Source: Helopsaltes ochotensis
Lineage: Eukaryota; Chordata; Aves; Passeriformes; Locustellidae
Reading direction: 5' to 3'
Assembly: GCA_013400155.1 (NCBI GenBank)
Contig: VXBM01000875.1
Coordinates: 301,539 to 365,538, forward strand
DNA: 64,000 nt
Of this stretch, positions 37,076 through 48,790 are shown in pieces. The position numbers and the translations under genes are program-made. A model generated the notes under the pieces. That model saw nothing but the letters and a program-made list of their open reading frames with translations. It was not told where the DNA came from and searched no databases. Within the stretch, counting starts at the first letter, position 1. Each line of letters begins with the position of its first letter.

Positions 37076-39869
37076 TCTATCATTATATATTTTATCCAAA
37101 TGTATCTCCATCATCTTCAGGAAATACACTACTTTTTTTTGCGTCTTGCATCTTTCTTCTCATGTCACTCCTTTCCTGCCCAGCACTCTCAAGCTTTCTG
37201 CAAGGAAGTAGGGAGAATGACACTTTATACTGAAGCTTGATAAATGAATTCTTTGCCTTCTTGTTTCTTGGTAAGTGGACCATTAAGCTGTATGTCCTTG
37301 ACTCTCCCTGTTGGTAGGATGAAAAAATATAACAACAAAAGGATTTAACATTGAGTAAATTTTATTTTACTTCCTGTGATAGTGTATTTTATATATGATT
37401 TCCCTAATATACTACATGATTGAAAACATGGTAGAATGATTAAAATAGATATACTTCATGTTTACACAAGTCTTTTTGAACTTTGTTGTTTAAACATCTT
37501 AACTTAAGCTTTCATTCCAACTTGTATTATGTAAAGATTATAATACGAAGAAAAAAAAAAGGAACTCCTCTGAACCAGTTTTTATAATGTGCATCCTTAA
37601 CTGACAATAAGTAATTGGAAAAGAATTGTTGTATTTGTAAGGTTTGACCTTGACATTGTTTGTGTAGGCCTCCAAAGCAATTATTGTTGAAACTGAGATG
37701 GAAAACAATGGCAAAAAGCAGACAGAAATGCTTGAATTAGTGCAAATCACAAACATAGATGAATGGTATTAGATGACAGTTTGCTTTTAATGAGGGAAGA
37801 CATGAAGTAATTAAATCTTGACATACAATTATGAAAAATATCAGGTAACAAGCCTGCTATGCAATATAAAATAAGAAAAGACATTTTCTGAAAACTTGCC
37901 TGATGCTCTGTCATCTGAGACTGTTCTTTATGAGTGCAGGGTGAAGGTCAAGGAGGTATCTCAACTCCATCAATCCTTTGGACAGTTACAAATGACCTTT
38001 CACTTTTCATAAGACATTCAATATTCTGAATGGGGGGGATACATTTTTCTGTGTTTAGAAAATAGCAAAATTGAAACCTTTTATAGCGCACAAGGTGCAT
38101 TTGTGTTTGCATCTCCTGAACAGCTCATTCATTTTTAAATGTTCATTGACACCAAAATCTCATTTACGTGAAGTAAATGATTTTAAAATGCTGTATCGGT
38201 TTCAACATGTATTTTAACTTTTTGTATTTGTGTTGCACAAATTTTTATGATTTTTTAAAATGTATGTTCTATTTTTTCTTCAAGAAATGTTTTAAAATAC
38301 TATAGTGATTTCTATGTATGGCCTTGAATGGCTGCTGTTCAGATTTGATATTGATGCAAATCCAGATGCTACATCATATTTTTGTTTCATATTTATTTTG
38401 CAAGGGTTAAATCTCAAAGTCTCTTTTCATCTTGATTTCTCAAGGTATGTATGAAAATTGTGTTGTTAGAACAGGTACCACCAGATGTATATTTCCTTGT
38501 GATTTACAGGATTCAGCTTTAATCCACAGGAGTTTCTGTATGTAAACAGAGCTAGTTCTTTGGTTACATAAACTTTGATTCCAGTGGTACCCGTGTGAAG
38601 TAAAAATTGAGGATTTTGCTGTTATTATTTTTGTACTGAGTAAAAAACTGGTGTCAAGCTACTATTTCACCTATATTTTGGGAAGTCCTAAATACTTTTT
38701 GCCTATTTTGCATTAATTTATTCCTCCCATTTGTTACACAAATCAAAAGAACTTGAAATTCTAGACAAGAACTCTTGCTGGATCTGTCTGATACTCTGCA
38801 TTATGAGCAGGTAATTATTTTGCTAACTTCAGTTGTACTTTACTATATAAATATAGAGAAAATAAAGGAGAAAAAAATCCAAACATTACAAAAGAATGGT
38901 ATATCTTTGTTAAAGAAATAAAAAAAATCCTTTGAAATAGAGCATGGTAACAGACCGAGACAACTTTTGGAACAATAATGTAAACTTATATAGGGAGAAT
39001 GCAGGTGCATATCTTATAGTACCTTAGTCCACTTTCTGTATTTAATCAAAGATATCAGAACATACCATTCTATCAGTTTAGAAAAATCTATTGCTACTTT
39101 TAGTGCTGAAAGATATGTTTGCTTTCAACTGAACATACTTATTTAAATCATATGTAATATCTCATTCATTTCCTTTAGAAATAGTATCCAAGGTCTGCCA
39201 TGGGCAACAATTTGAAATAAAGCATAGGTAATTTTATTGGATTTGAAAAGCTTTTCCGAACAGAATTATTAAAACAATTATCAGAATCTCAAATTGGTTA
39301 AACAAAAGTGACATTCATAATATCTCAGTGATTTGTTTTCAAAACTATGTCATACTACTGTCTTCAAAATCTTTTGATTTATTTTACCTGTATCTTGCTT
39401 ACTGCAGATTTGTTACTTGCACTTTACACTGAGGTAGTTTATATACTCAGAATAGTATAAATCACAAGTTAGCAGAGTTTGAGAAACACTTTTTTCTCTC
39501 TCGCTCCCTTTCTTCATGGGTAAGCTCTGAAATGGAAAAATAGAAGCAGCATTTCAGGACATTTTAAGGAAGCACTCCAGGGCAAATATTGTCCAGTATG
39601 TACTCTTCTATGTATAAAACACCATTAACATGAGCTTGCCTTTCAGGAATTTCACCAAAATGAAATCAAACAGAATTATAGTACACATGAGCAGGTGTTT
39701 GGAAACACATCCTAAGACGATTTAATTACATTGAGATATAATGGACATATATATGGCAAAAATGTTGAAAACAGCTATTTAAATATTCCAGAAAACTTCC
39801 CTTAATTTTGATGAGTACCATTCAGTTTCAAAGCAGTTGCTGAACCAACTTCCCCTTACGAGGAATTTG

Positions 39870-40335
39870 CAGACTGCAATGAGGTCTCCTCTTCTTCTCC
39901 TCCAGGATGAACAGATCAAGTGACCTCAGCCACTCCTCTTATGGCTTCCCCTCAAAGCCCTTCACCATCCTTGTATCGGTCCTTCGGGTACTTACTAACA
40001 GTGTTATATCTTTCTCATATTTTGGTGCCCAAAACGTGAGGTGAGAGCATTCCAGTGCAGAGCAGAGTGGGACAATCCCCTCCCTTGCCCAGCTGGTGAT
40101 GCTGTGCCTGATACACCCCAGGATGGGGTTGGCCCTCCTGGCTGCCAGGGCTCTGCTGACTCAGATTCAACTTTCTGCTGACCAGGACCACCAGGTCCCT
40201 TTCCTGGCACTACTTTCCAGCCTCTCATTCCCCAGTCTGTCCATACATCCAAGCTTGCCCCATCCCAGGCACCTTCACTTGTTGTACTTCATATGGTTAG
40301 TGATTACCCAGCCTCTAGTAAACTCTTTTCCCCCA
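39870..40335 (-). mobile_element. CR1 LINE internal fragment
   Basis: Antisense CR1 body. It runs from 'gaggtctcctcttcttctcctccaggatgaacag' through 'gcccttcaccatccttgt', 'ttggccctcctggctgccaggg' and 'accaccaggtccctttcctgg' to 'catcccaggcac...ttgtacttcatatgg'. This order is typical of the CR1 ORF2 end on the complementary strand. The copy lacks the 3' terminus, so it was truncated at both ends or cut by later deletion. Confidence 0.85.
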
Positions 40336-41778
40336 CATCTTTTAAAGGACTATGCACATATCTTTCCTGGAATTCAAAAAAGTATTTCAATTGGTTCTTT
40401 CTTAAAATAACAAAAGTTTTTCTTTTAACACAAGGCTTGTGAAAGTACTCCTGTTTAAAACTTCTGATCTGTCTTCCTGGTAAGTTGTATCCCTCTAATG
40501 TGATACAAGGAAGTACCAAATGTAATATATGATATGGTCAGTTTTTCTCTTGGATTAATGTATGTATAAGCTGTATTTTAAAGTAAATTGGGAAAAATAA
40601 AGCTACCCCACGCAACACATTCCTTTTTCTCTTAAGCTGTTGTTAATTTGAGTTTGTGAATGTTAATTAGGAACTCAGTCCAAAATTGCACCTTAATGAA
40701 CTTGTTAAATTTAAATTGTTGTCACAGCCTCAGTAAATAACAACTGAGTTCCTGCTGATGTTTCCTTACAGGTTAGGTTAGGTTAACCTGGTGGAAATAT
40801 AGATACAGCACACAACTTGTTTTTCCTGTTAAGATCTTTGTCTTCTTGCTTTGAAATGAAAGCTCGACCTATGATATTGGGAAAGAAAAGGCCAAAAGTG
40901 AAAAAAAAAAAAAAAAATCAAGCTGACTAATATCCAGGAAAATAAAATTTATTTAAACCTAATCATGGCTCAGAGTAAAGCTCAAAATATACTTACTTGC
41001 AAAAGCAATGACTTCTAGCCAAGCCATATACATTGAAATAATACACTATCTTTTTTAAAAAAAAATCCAAACAAGCAAACCAGCAAAAACAAAAGAAATT
41101 AAACATAGAAAAAAATGGCAATGTTATTGTGGAGATTTTACATCAAGAAAAATAGAAACTCAGTTTGTGTTCCCAGAACAACCATTCCTCAGTCACGGTA
41201 CAAATATATGAAAATACAGTGAAGTTAATACTGCACAGTATATGGCACAGAAATACAATATAATGTGTACAGAAAGTGCAAAGCAGAAGAATTACAGTTG
41301 CTGTGGGAACCATACTTGGAATTTAATGACATTTGTTTGTGTCATGTCTCAATCATAATGTTGCATTAATGTAGTCATTTGCATTTAATTCTATATTACA
41401 CTCCCAGTTTAGAAGAACACATTTGCAGTTGCTCATGTCTCTGTTTCCAACAATGATTCAAAATTATATACTTTCTAAGATTATTTTGACAGAATTATAT
41501 ATAACTTCATGATGGAGCATCTCATTACCCTGGCAAGAGACCTTGAAGCAGGAAGCAGTTTGTGAAAGGGTTTGGTATTGGCAACTAAAAATCTTGTTTC
41601 TAAAGATGGTTTATGAACAGAACTACACTGTTATGCTGTTAAACCTGTACTTTCATGGATGAATACTTTTGTTATGAGACATGGAATGCTTAATTATTTC
41701 TCAGTGACCACAACTTCAATGCAACTGGTCTGAACTTGTAAGAAAATAGCATGCATGATCCAGTTAAGGTTCAATTTG

Positions 41779-41782
<4 letters not shown>

Positions 41783-41860
<78 letters not shown>
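41783..41860. repeat. T78 homopolymer
   Basis: Seventy-eight consecutive T without interruption. The poly-Lys frame on the minus strand is an artefact. CR1 elements do not end in poly-A, and I see no retrocopy body to the right. The origin is unexplained. Confidence 0.97.
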
Positions 41861-41861
<1 letters not shown>

Positions 41862-43721
41862 AGAATATAGGGCATCAGGCTGGGAAGAAGATACAGTCAC
41901 ATAGGCATGTCAGTCACTTAGCAGAGGTCCCTAAGTTCTGTCATCTCTTCTACTACAGAAAAGCAGTGATGAGAAGCAGGTAGAACAGCTACTAATCAGG
42001 ATAAGGAGAATTGTGCATGGAAATAATCAATTAGGGCACAGAATCAACATTTTGTTTGAAAACAGTCTAGTGGGCAACATGACTAAAAGAAAATTATATA
42101 TATACTAGGTATAAAAAATTCAATAATAACTGTAAAGTGATTGTGAATTTATTTGTATATGGTACTGTTATTTGAATGGAGATGTCCCTTAGGTAATGTA
42201 TGCTTCGACCAAGAGTCTTTTCTTCTAGCAATTAAACAAGGAAAGCAGGTGCACTGTTCTTACCTCTCTTATGAAGGGCCATCGCTGACTTGAGGATACT
42301 TATTATGGAAATAAAAGCAAAACTATGACCCCTAAAAGAAGTGAAAGAAATTCTAATCAGTTTCACCAGGAGAAGGACTTCACCTTGAAAATTCCACCTA
42401 AGTTACTTTTAAACCAGGTCCCAGAATTTTTATTAAGTATACAGAAGACTGACAAAATCTCAACATATCCATCCATTTATTTTAAAAAATTACAAGGATT
42501 AGATTAGGTTTGGAGGGCAAAAGACAGCAGAAAGAGTGTGACCAAAAGAAATATACATTACTCTTGAGCACAAAGGCAAGGAAGTATCATGGAAATCTCC
42601 TAACTTATTTTTAAAGTTATGATGGTATTGTGGTATGAAAATTCAGCCAAAACTCAAACACAGCTATTGGGACCTGTTGAGATAATTTCAACCCCTGAAT
42701 GAAGTTGCTGACTTCAAATTCAAGCCATATTCAAAAAAATTTCATTGTGAAAAAAATCCTCTCTTCTACCACTTGCCTGCATATGGTTACTGGAGTTTAA
42801 CTTTAGATTCCCCATTACCTGGCCTCCACATTTCTTTCCCTGGGATATAATTTCACAACATAATAGTCTTCGTTTATTTATGGTTATTTATTTTGAGAAT
42901 GTCAGGAACAACAAGCTTTCCTACTTTAGAGAGGAATTAATTTATTTCTATGTCACATCTTTTCTTTGAAGGGTTTAAATTATTTATTTATTTAATAAGA
43001 AATCTTATACAATTTCTTCCTGTACTCTTACTACAATTCAAGTTATTACTACATTTTTTTTACTTACTCAGTTACAATGCTTATCTCTAAGAAATAGATA
43101 TTTCACTTATCAGTGCAACTAATTAAATCAGCATGTGATTGTAAAATCTGTAGGAGCAATAGCATGGTATTCTCATCAACCAATCTTGTAAAGTGCTCAT
43201 GAGTAGTTGTCAATTGTTTGTCAATAGGCAGCTGGTGAAATGCTTAGCAATGACAAAAGTATTCATGCAGCAAGCAAGAAGTGTTTGCTGTGAAGTATTG
43301 CAAGGTCAAGAATTTTTGATTCAAAATCTGGAAAACAGAATTATATAAAGCTATATAGTAGATGTGAAATGTCCAGCAGTGCTGTAAGAAATACAGTATG
43401 AGGAAGGTAAGTTTCACACAAACCTACCCAGAATTAGTTTCAGACTTGCAAAACATCTTACTGCTAGCAGATTTCTCTTGAATGAACATAACTATAGGAA
43501 AAACAAAGCCTGATAGCTATTCATTTTCCAAAGTAATTTGGCATAGATATATTGGCTTGACATATCCACAAAGAAAATGCTGAACATCAAAATTAAGGAA
43601 AGGGATGTTATTTGTCTTAAGACTGTAAAACCTCAACATTTTTTAATGGCTTTGTAAATATGGTGTATCCCATTGAATGAGGTATGCCACATCTTTTTTT
43701 TCCCCTATCCTTTCTCCTCAG

Positions 43722-43826
43722 GCTACAGAGTATACTTATCATTGCATTCTGGACCTAGCGAATTTTAATGGAACACCGGTTTTAAAGTGGTCTCTCTGGC
43801 CTAAAAAATCAAAGAAATTTTACTAA
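43722..43826 (+). CDS. Candidate alternative 3' terminal exon
   Basis: A very strong acceptor (T/C tract from about 43693 ending 'tttctcctcag') is followed by 34 codons open in phase 0, then TAA. The translation begins ATEYTYHCILDLANF and ends with a basic WPKKSKKFY. It contains two CpGs. Phase 0 matches the end of the 5772-5855 exon, so it could terminate a short isoform. No protein family is recognised and no AATAAA lies close by. Chance is a real alternative. Confidence 0.2.
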   Translation, partial: ATEYTYHCILDLANFNGTPVLKWSLWPKKSKKFY

Positions 43827-44563
43827 CTGTTAAATGTCTTCATTGATGATCAAAGACCAACTGACATAAATAATGTCATTACAAATGTGATTTGTTACTA
43901 TTTATCTTTTCCTATCATGACCCATAATAACCTTACTTTGGGTCAAAAACCAAAAAACTCTTAAACTATTACTGGAGCAAGTGCAAAGTATCTACAGAAT
44001 AAACCGAAATTAGCTGATGGTCAGGTGCAGAAAAGATCTACCCATTTTTAATTGTCTTTTGTTATCCATTGGGTATTTGAAAAGGAACATGTAAAATGTG
44101 TCTGAAATGTGGATAATAGAATTGGAGAGATTGTCCCAGCAGTTACAACCTTTCAAGCCACTGGAACACTGTTGATGCTTCCAGGCTTTGATTGCCTGTT
44201 GTAAAGCATCTCAATTTTTCTGTTTGCTGGAAAGGGTCTCTGCTGGAGAACCTTTTCTGTAAGGATAAATTGGCAGGAAAGAATCTGTTTACATTCTAAG
44301 ACTTGTGTCTGTAGGGCTAGATGCCGCCTTTGCTTTTTTTCAGTGAGATCATGTTTATCTGTGTGATAGGCTTGCTTGAGTGGATGGGCTCTGTGGAGGT
44401 TTCCTTTTCCTGGCTTTGAGAAAACTGAAACATTGGAACACATTATGTGTAATTGCAAGAACAGTTAGTAAGCCAAACTTGGAGAGCCTTGGGGTGCTTT
44501 GGTTTGTGGGTTAAATCAAGCATGAAGTCATGGGAGCAAGAATCATCTCTTCTTTGCCCATAG

Positions 44564-44654
44564 TTGGCAGCACAGGAAGGAATCAGGCTGGTGCAGAAAC
44601 TGGAAAAAGAAAATCAGCTGAGTTCCCCTAAGGCGCTGTTCTCATTATCAGCCA
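44564..44654 (+). CDS. Internal coding exon with AAQEG (CC1-box-like) motif, unidentified coiled-coil protein
   Basis: A good acceptor ('ctcttctttgcccatag') and a strong donor ('cca|gtgagt') bracket 91 bases that are open in one frame only. That frame starts in phase 0 and ends in phase 1. The peptide begins LAAQEGIRLVQKLEKENQL and continues with a Ser-rich stretch (SSPKALFSLSAS). The AAxxG pattern followed by hydrophobic and Asn residues resembles the CC1 box of dynein adaptors (BICD, Spindly, HAP1/TRAK, CDR2 families). This is a short motif and not proof of membership. Phase 0 agrees with the end of the 5772 exon on the same strand. I infer one gene, but the linkage is unproven. Confidence 0.5.
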
Positions 44655-46180
44655 GTGAGTAGCTCTGGCTAGAAATAATGCTGCTCATCTACTGTGCATC
44701 CTGCTCCTGGCTATAATGAATCACAGTTTGCCAGGGTGATGCATACACCTTGACTTTGGCAGTAATCCACTGTCATAGCTACCTATTCCCTTGTAAGTCG
44801 GCAGGAGGAGGGAACATTTAACTGAGGTAGGAGTCTGCATGAAGGCAGTTCCTTGCTGTCCTGGCAATGTGCCTCTGATTTCACACAGCTCCAGGCATGC
44901 GAGCTCTCACTGGGCGAATAATGGTTGAAACAATCTGGTGGTTGATTCAGGCAACTGACTGGTATTCTCACCTCTCAGTTTGTGGCAGTTCTCATTTCTG
45001 TGCCTCTTCTTAGCCTTTAATTCTTCTGGTTATTCCTTTTTCCAAGTCTTGTTTCCTTACTTTTCACATGAAGCTAGCATATTTTTTCACCTTGCCCTGC
45101 TCTCTGATAAGGATCTTACTGCTGAATTTTCTCCATGGTTTATGTATCTTAGCTGCTCAACGTAGAAATGATGGTGAGGATTAGGTTATGAACCAGAACT
45201 CACCACTTTGTTGTCAAAGTCAGTGTTACAGGGTTACCACACGTTGAGTATAAGTAGAACAGTGTTGAAAAAATAACAAGGTTTTAAGCACTCTGGAACT
45301 TAACAATTCTTGGTTTACATATCTATGCAAAAAAATGGGTCAGTACCACTGAAGGGAGAAGACAACTATTTTATACTTCATTTCTTATCTTCACTTTACT
45401 GTTTTGTTAATCAAGAGAATGAAACAGTAAGTGCTTAGATAGGAGAAAGAAGAAAGTGAATGGAACAGCAGAGCAGACAATGGGCCCCCTGTTTGCTTTA
45501 ATTGCCAAGGAAAAATGAAGGACATTCTTGACAATGCTCATCACTTATTCTTGCACTGGAGGTGACTGACATGTATCTTTATGATACCTGCCTGTCAAGC
45601 TCCTGACATTTAGGCTAAGCCAGTGCTATCCTGTTGAGATATAACCATGTCACTTTCAAGTATCATTAGCCTACATTGCAGCTCAAAATTTCATTAGACT
45701 CTATTTCCGGTTCTGCTATGCTTGGTAAATTCTCCTTGTTAAAAAAAATTTCAAATCCCCAAACAAACCAAGAGTCACCAATTCCCACTGGTGTCATTTT
45801 TTCATATTAAGGTAATTCAAGAAGTAAAAATAAATTTTCAGCCTTTTCTAAAGATGTTTATGGAAACCTTTAAGAATGCTTGTTATAAATTAATAATTTT
45901 TTGTTTCTTTTATGTCAGTAGCATTTTAAAAATAGACTAGCAAAGCAATTAAGTTAATAGCATAACCTGTGGTCAACTTAATGCCCAGATAGTTTTCAGA
46001 TAGAAACTTCTACAAAAAAGATTGACTTAAGGAAGGAAACTTCAGTTGCATTTCAAAGCAAATTTAGTAAAAAGTAGAAGTTGTTAAAATGAAATTTGCA
46101 ATAGTTTCAAAGAAAGGGAGGAAATGTGTATAGAGCACATTTATCATTTCTTTTAACATGTTCTTTTGTTTTCTTAAAGG
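44655..46180. other. Unique sequence after the 44564 exon
   Basis: The first 300 bases are less AT-rich than the average of the window and could be a conserved intronic element. No exon with matching phase was found here. Confidence 0.4.
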
Positions 46181-46467
46181 TGTATTGTTGCCCTGCCGTT
46201 CTCAAGTTCTTGAGCCTTCTGATGTTTTCATTTCTGTAATGGAGTTTCTCAGGCACTTAAATGTAAATAATAAGTTGCTTTCCATACTTTCATGGAGGAG
46301 GAGAGAGTTGATTGATTGTTGGTCTGACCAGTGTGTTGGAGAGGTGACAACTTCACCCTCCAATCCATGGTCACCTTTGGAGTTCTATAAAAGTCAAGAT
46401 TTGCAAACGGCCCCTTCTTGCCTTGGACATCTCAGAGTGTGGTCTCTTCCTGTCTCCCATCTTGACA
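46181..46467 (+). mobile_element. Solo LTR (287 bases), same family as 27579-27867
   Basis: From 'tgtattgttgccctgccgttctcaag' to 'cccatcttgaca', TG...CA. The blocks shared with the nested LTR lie in the same order over the whole length, with only two bases difference in length. A TATA box (tataaaa, 46386-46392) is present. The AATAAA seen in the other copy has decayed ('gcaaacggcccc'). No internal retroviral sequence and no obvious target duplication. Confidence 0.8.
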
Positions 46468-47084
46468 TTGTATAACTTTTATGAAGGCTTATCTCACCTA
46501 GCGAATATCTATACCTGCGTTAGCTGTCTAACTCAAAGATGAGAAAAGAGAGACAACTGAGAGATACCACAGGACATGTTTCTGTATTATTTTGGCTGCC
46601 TATTTTAGACTAACCATTTGTCTTTCAGAGAAATTTACTTTTCTTCACTGGCCGTACAGGGAATTTATGTGACTGATTCAAATTTAGCTATCTCCATCTT
46701 AAATACCTATGTGTGATGCTTCCAAAAAGAATAGCTCAAAGTAATTTTCATGTTGTTAAATTTTAATGCAAACACGCATTCATAACATAATTTTGGAATT
46801 AAGTAATACGTGTTTTAAAGTTATAGGCCTAATAGCTGGCAATCTGTGGGAATTATGCCCTCAACAGTTAGATGTTTGCTATTATAAATATGCACCTTAT
46901 ACAGAGAATTGGTAGACACATTCCTATTGAAGACAGATCTGAAAGGTAAGGGCACTCAATAAAGCATCATCCTCAGATGTAAGAACAGTCTTGATACTCA
47001 AACAGAGGTGTAGATGTAACAAGAGACCTGCTTACATCCTAAGCAGGATTTTCCTGATAGAGCTCCCACTTCTAAAAGCAGAAC
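46468..47084. other. Unique spacer
   Basis: A strong acceptor-like tract ends at about 46629 ('ccatttgtctttcag') and all three frames stay open for about 45 bases, but no donor of quality follows. Nothing else recognised. Confidence 0.4.
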
Positions 47085-48790
47085 ACAGGGGAAGAAAAAA
47101 GGGACAGAGTACAATGGTGGACTCTAAAAATATTTCCCAAGGAGTGTAGGGATAGTGTCAGCAAAGCCAAAATTCAGCTGGAGTTCAGCCTTGTGACAGA
47201 CATTGAAGGCAACAAGAAGAACTTCTAATGCTATGTTGTAAAATATTGAGCATAGAGCATGTGTGTTCAATACTAAATGGAGTGAGTGATTGAGCAACAG
47301 CTAATATAAGGCTTAGGTACTCAATATTTTCCTTGTCTCAGTCTCCCAGGTCTCTCCGATTAATGAAAGAACTCAAGAACTATCATCAGTGAATTAGCAA
47401 TAGCTTGATAGAACTTAACCCATAAAAGTCGATGGGAACTGATGGGCTGCATACAAGCACACTGAGAGAACTGGTTGATGTCCTTGAAAGATCATCCTCC
47501 ATCATCTTGAAAGTCATAAAATTTAGGAGAAGTATTCAAAGATTAGTAAGAAGAAAGATTATGTTTCACAAATCTGCACACAAGAGCATAAAAAATATCC
47601 AGGGAACTACAGGCTATTTTAATTTAACTTTAGTCTTTAGAAAAATCATGGAGCAAGTTCTCTTGTAACACGCTTCTGGGCACACAAAGGAAGAGAACGA
47701 TACTAGGGAAAGTTGGCATGTTTTAAGAGAAGGTAAGTCATGCCTGATCAATCTGATCTTCCATGTTAAAGTGTCTGGATTTGTGGATAAGGGAAGAGTA
47801 GTAGGTGTAATTTATCCTGAATTTGGGAAGGCTAGCAGCACTATCTCCAGAATATTCTCGTTCAACTTGTGACATTGCAGTCCAGATGTGTGGCTAGTGA
47901 ATAGATAAAAAACTGGATGTATAGGCTGGTAGTGGGGATCAGGAACTGGAAAATTATGAAGTTCTGCATTGAGGTCTGATTTGTTTGACTTCTTTTTCAC
48001 TGACCTAGAGGAAGCAATAGAGTGCTTGTTCACCATGTCTGAAGATGACACCAAGCTGGGCGGACAAGTCAATGCGCTCAGGAAGGGTTGCCATTCAGAG
48101 GGACTTGGATAGGTCAAAAGAATGGACAAAGACATTCCTTACGATTTTCAGTGAGGACGAAGACTTAAATTCTACACGTGGGAAGGAAGAACTTCTTGTG
48201 TTTATATACACTGGGGATGGACTGCCTGAGGAGTGGCTCTGCTGGGAAAGATCTGTGGCTCTTCACAGTCAGCTGGGTGTGAGCCAGCTGGGCCCTGGCA
48301 GTGAAGGCGACCAACAGCACCCTGGGCTGCACTGGCAGGAGCACAGCCAGTAGATGAGGGAAATGACTGTGCCTCTTTGCTCTGTATTTGTGAGATGTAG
48401 TCTGGAATTGTGCAGTTTGTACTGCTCCCACCTCCCCACCCTCACCTACAAGTCACTGATAATGAAGTGAGTTCATTAATTGAGTGAGCAGGAGGCCATC
48501 AAACTGGTCAGAAACTGAACCTGCCCTGGGCTTTTTCAGCCTGGAGAAGAGACAGGTGTGGAGGTACCTATTAGAAATTCTTTACAATGGCAGTCATGGG
48601 ACACTGGAAAAGGCTGTTCAGGAAAACCATAGATGCCCCAGTTGATGGAAGTGTTTAAGGTCACGCTGGAGTGGGATTTGATCAACCTGGCCTTGTGAAA
48701 GGTGTTCCTGCCTTTGGTGAGGGTCGGAACTAAATGACTTTAATGTCCCTTCCAACAGGAACTGTTCTATGATTATGTGACTCTATGGTT
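47085..48790 (+). mobile_element. CR1 LINE copy, about 1.7 kb, from ORF2 to the 3' end
   Basis: This is the longest CR1 in the window. It shows in order 'cattgaaggcaacaagaagaacttct', 'ctgatgggctgcatacaagcac', 'ccagggaactacaggc', 'catgcctgatcaatctgatctt', 'ttcactgacctagagg', then 'gaagatgacaccaagctgggcgg' (48041-48063), 'ccattcagagggacttggatagg', 'cagcctggagaagag', 'cacgctggagtggg', and the 3' end '...cccttccaacaggaactgttctatgatt'. The 48041 segment still reads EDDTKLGG. It comes from the catalytic palm of the reverse transcriptase, with the usual aromatic-Ala pair before the two Asp lost. Frames are broken throughout, so no active enzyme is encoded. Confidence 0.88.

Larger units (their letters stand above)
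28599..39869. other. Long unique AT-rich stretch
   Basis: About 11 kb with no recognised transposon, consistent with a large intron or intergenic DNA. It includes an AATA repeat (29782-29801), an A37 run (31711-31747) and a TTTTG run (37045-37075). Several acceptor-like tracts (about 31072, 34560, 36964, 37182, 38510, 39408) lack a convincing donor or a protein-like frame. A 46-base candidate at 38765-38810 (open as QELLLDLSDTLHYEQ, donor 'cag|gtaatt') has a weak acceptor and a phase unlike its neighbours. Confidence 0.45.
40336..44563. other. Unique AT-rich, probably intronic sequence
   Basis: No transposon family seen apart from the 78-base T run. A candidate alternative terminal exon lies at 43722-43826 (listed separately). 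A strong donor 'aag|gtaagt' at 43410 has only a 30-base frame upstream with a poor acceptor. Confidence 0.45.

Noticed and set aside
38765..38810. 46-base possible exon (QELLLDLSDTLHYEQ)
   Set aside because: The acceptor lacks a pyrimidine tract next to it and the required phase does not match the better exons.
40771..40792. Three tandem GGTTA units resembling telomere repeats
   Set aside because: Too short and not the vertebrate TTAGGG unit.
41694..41900. Minus-strand frame with a long poly-Lys run
   Set aside because: Artefact of the T78 homopolymer.
46630..46720. Strong acceptor with all frames open for 45 bases
   Set aside because: No good donor and no way to choose a frame.
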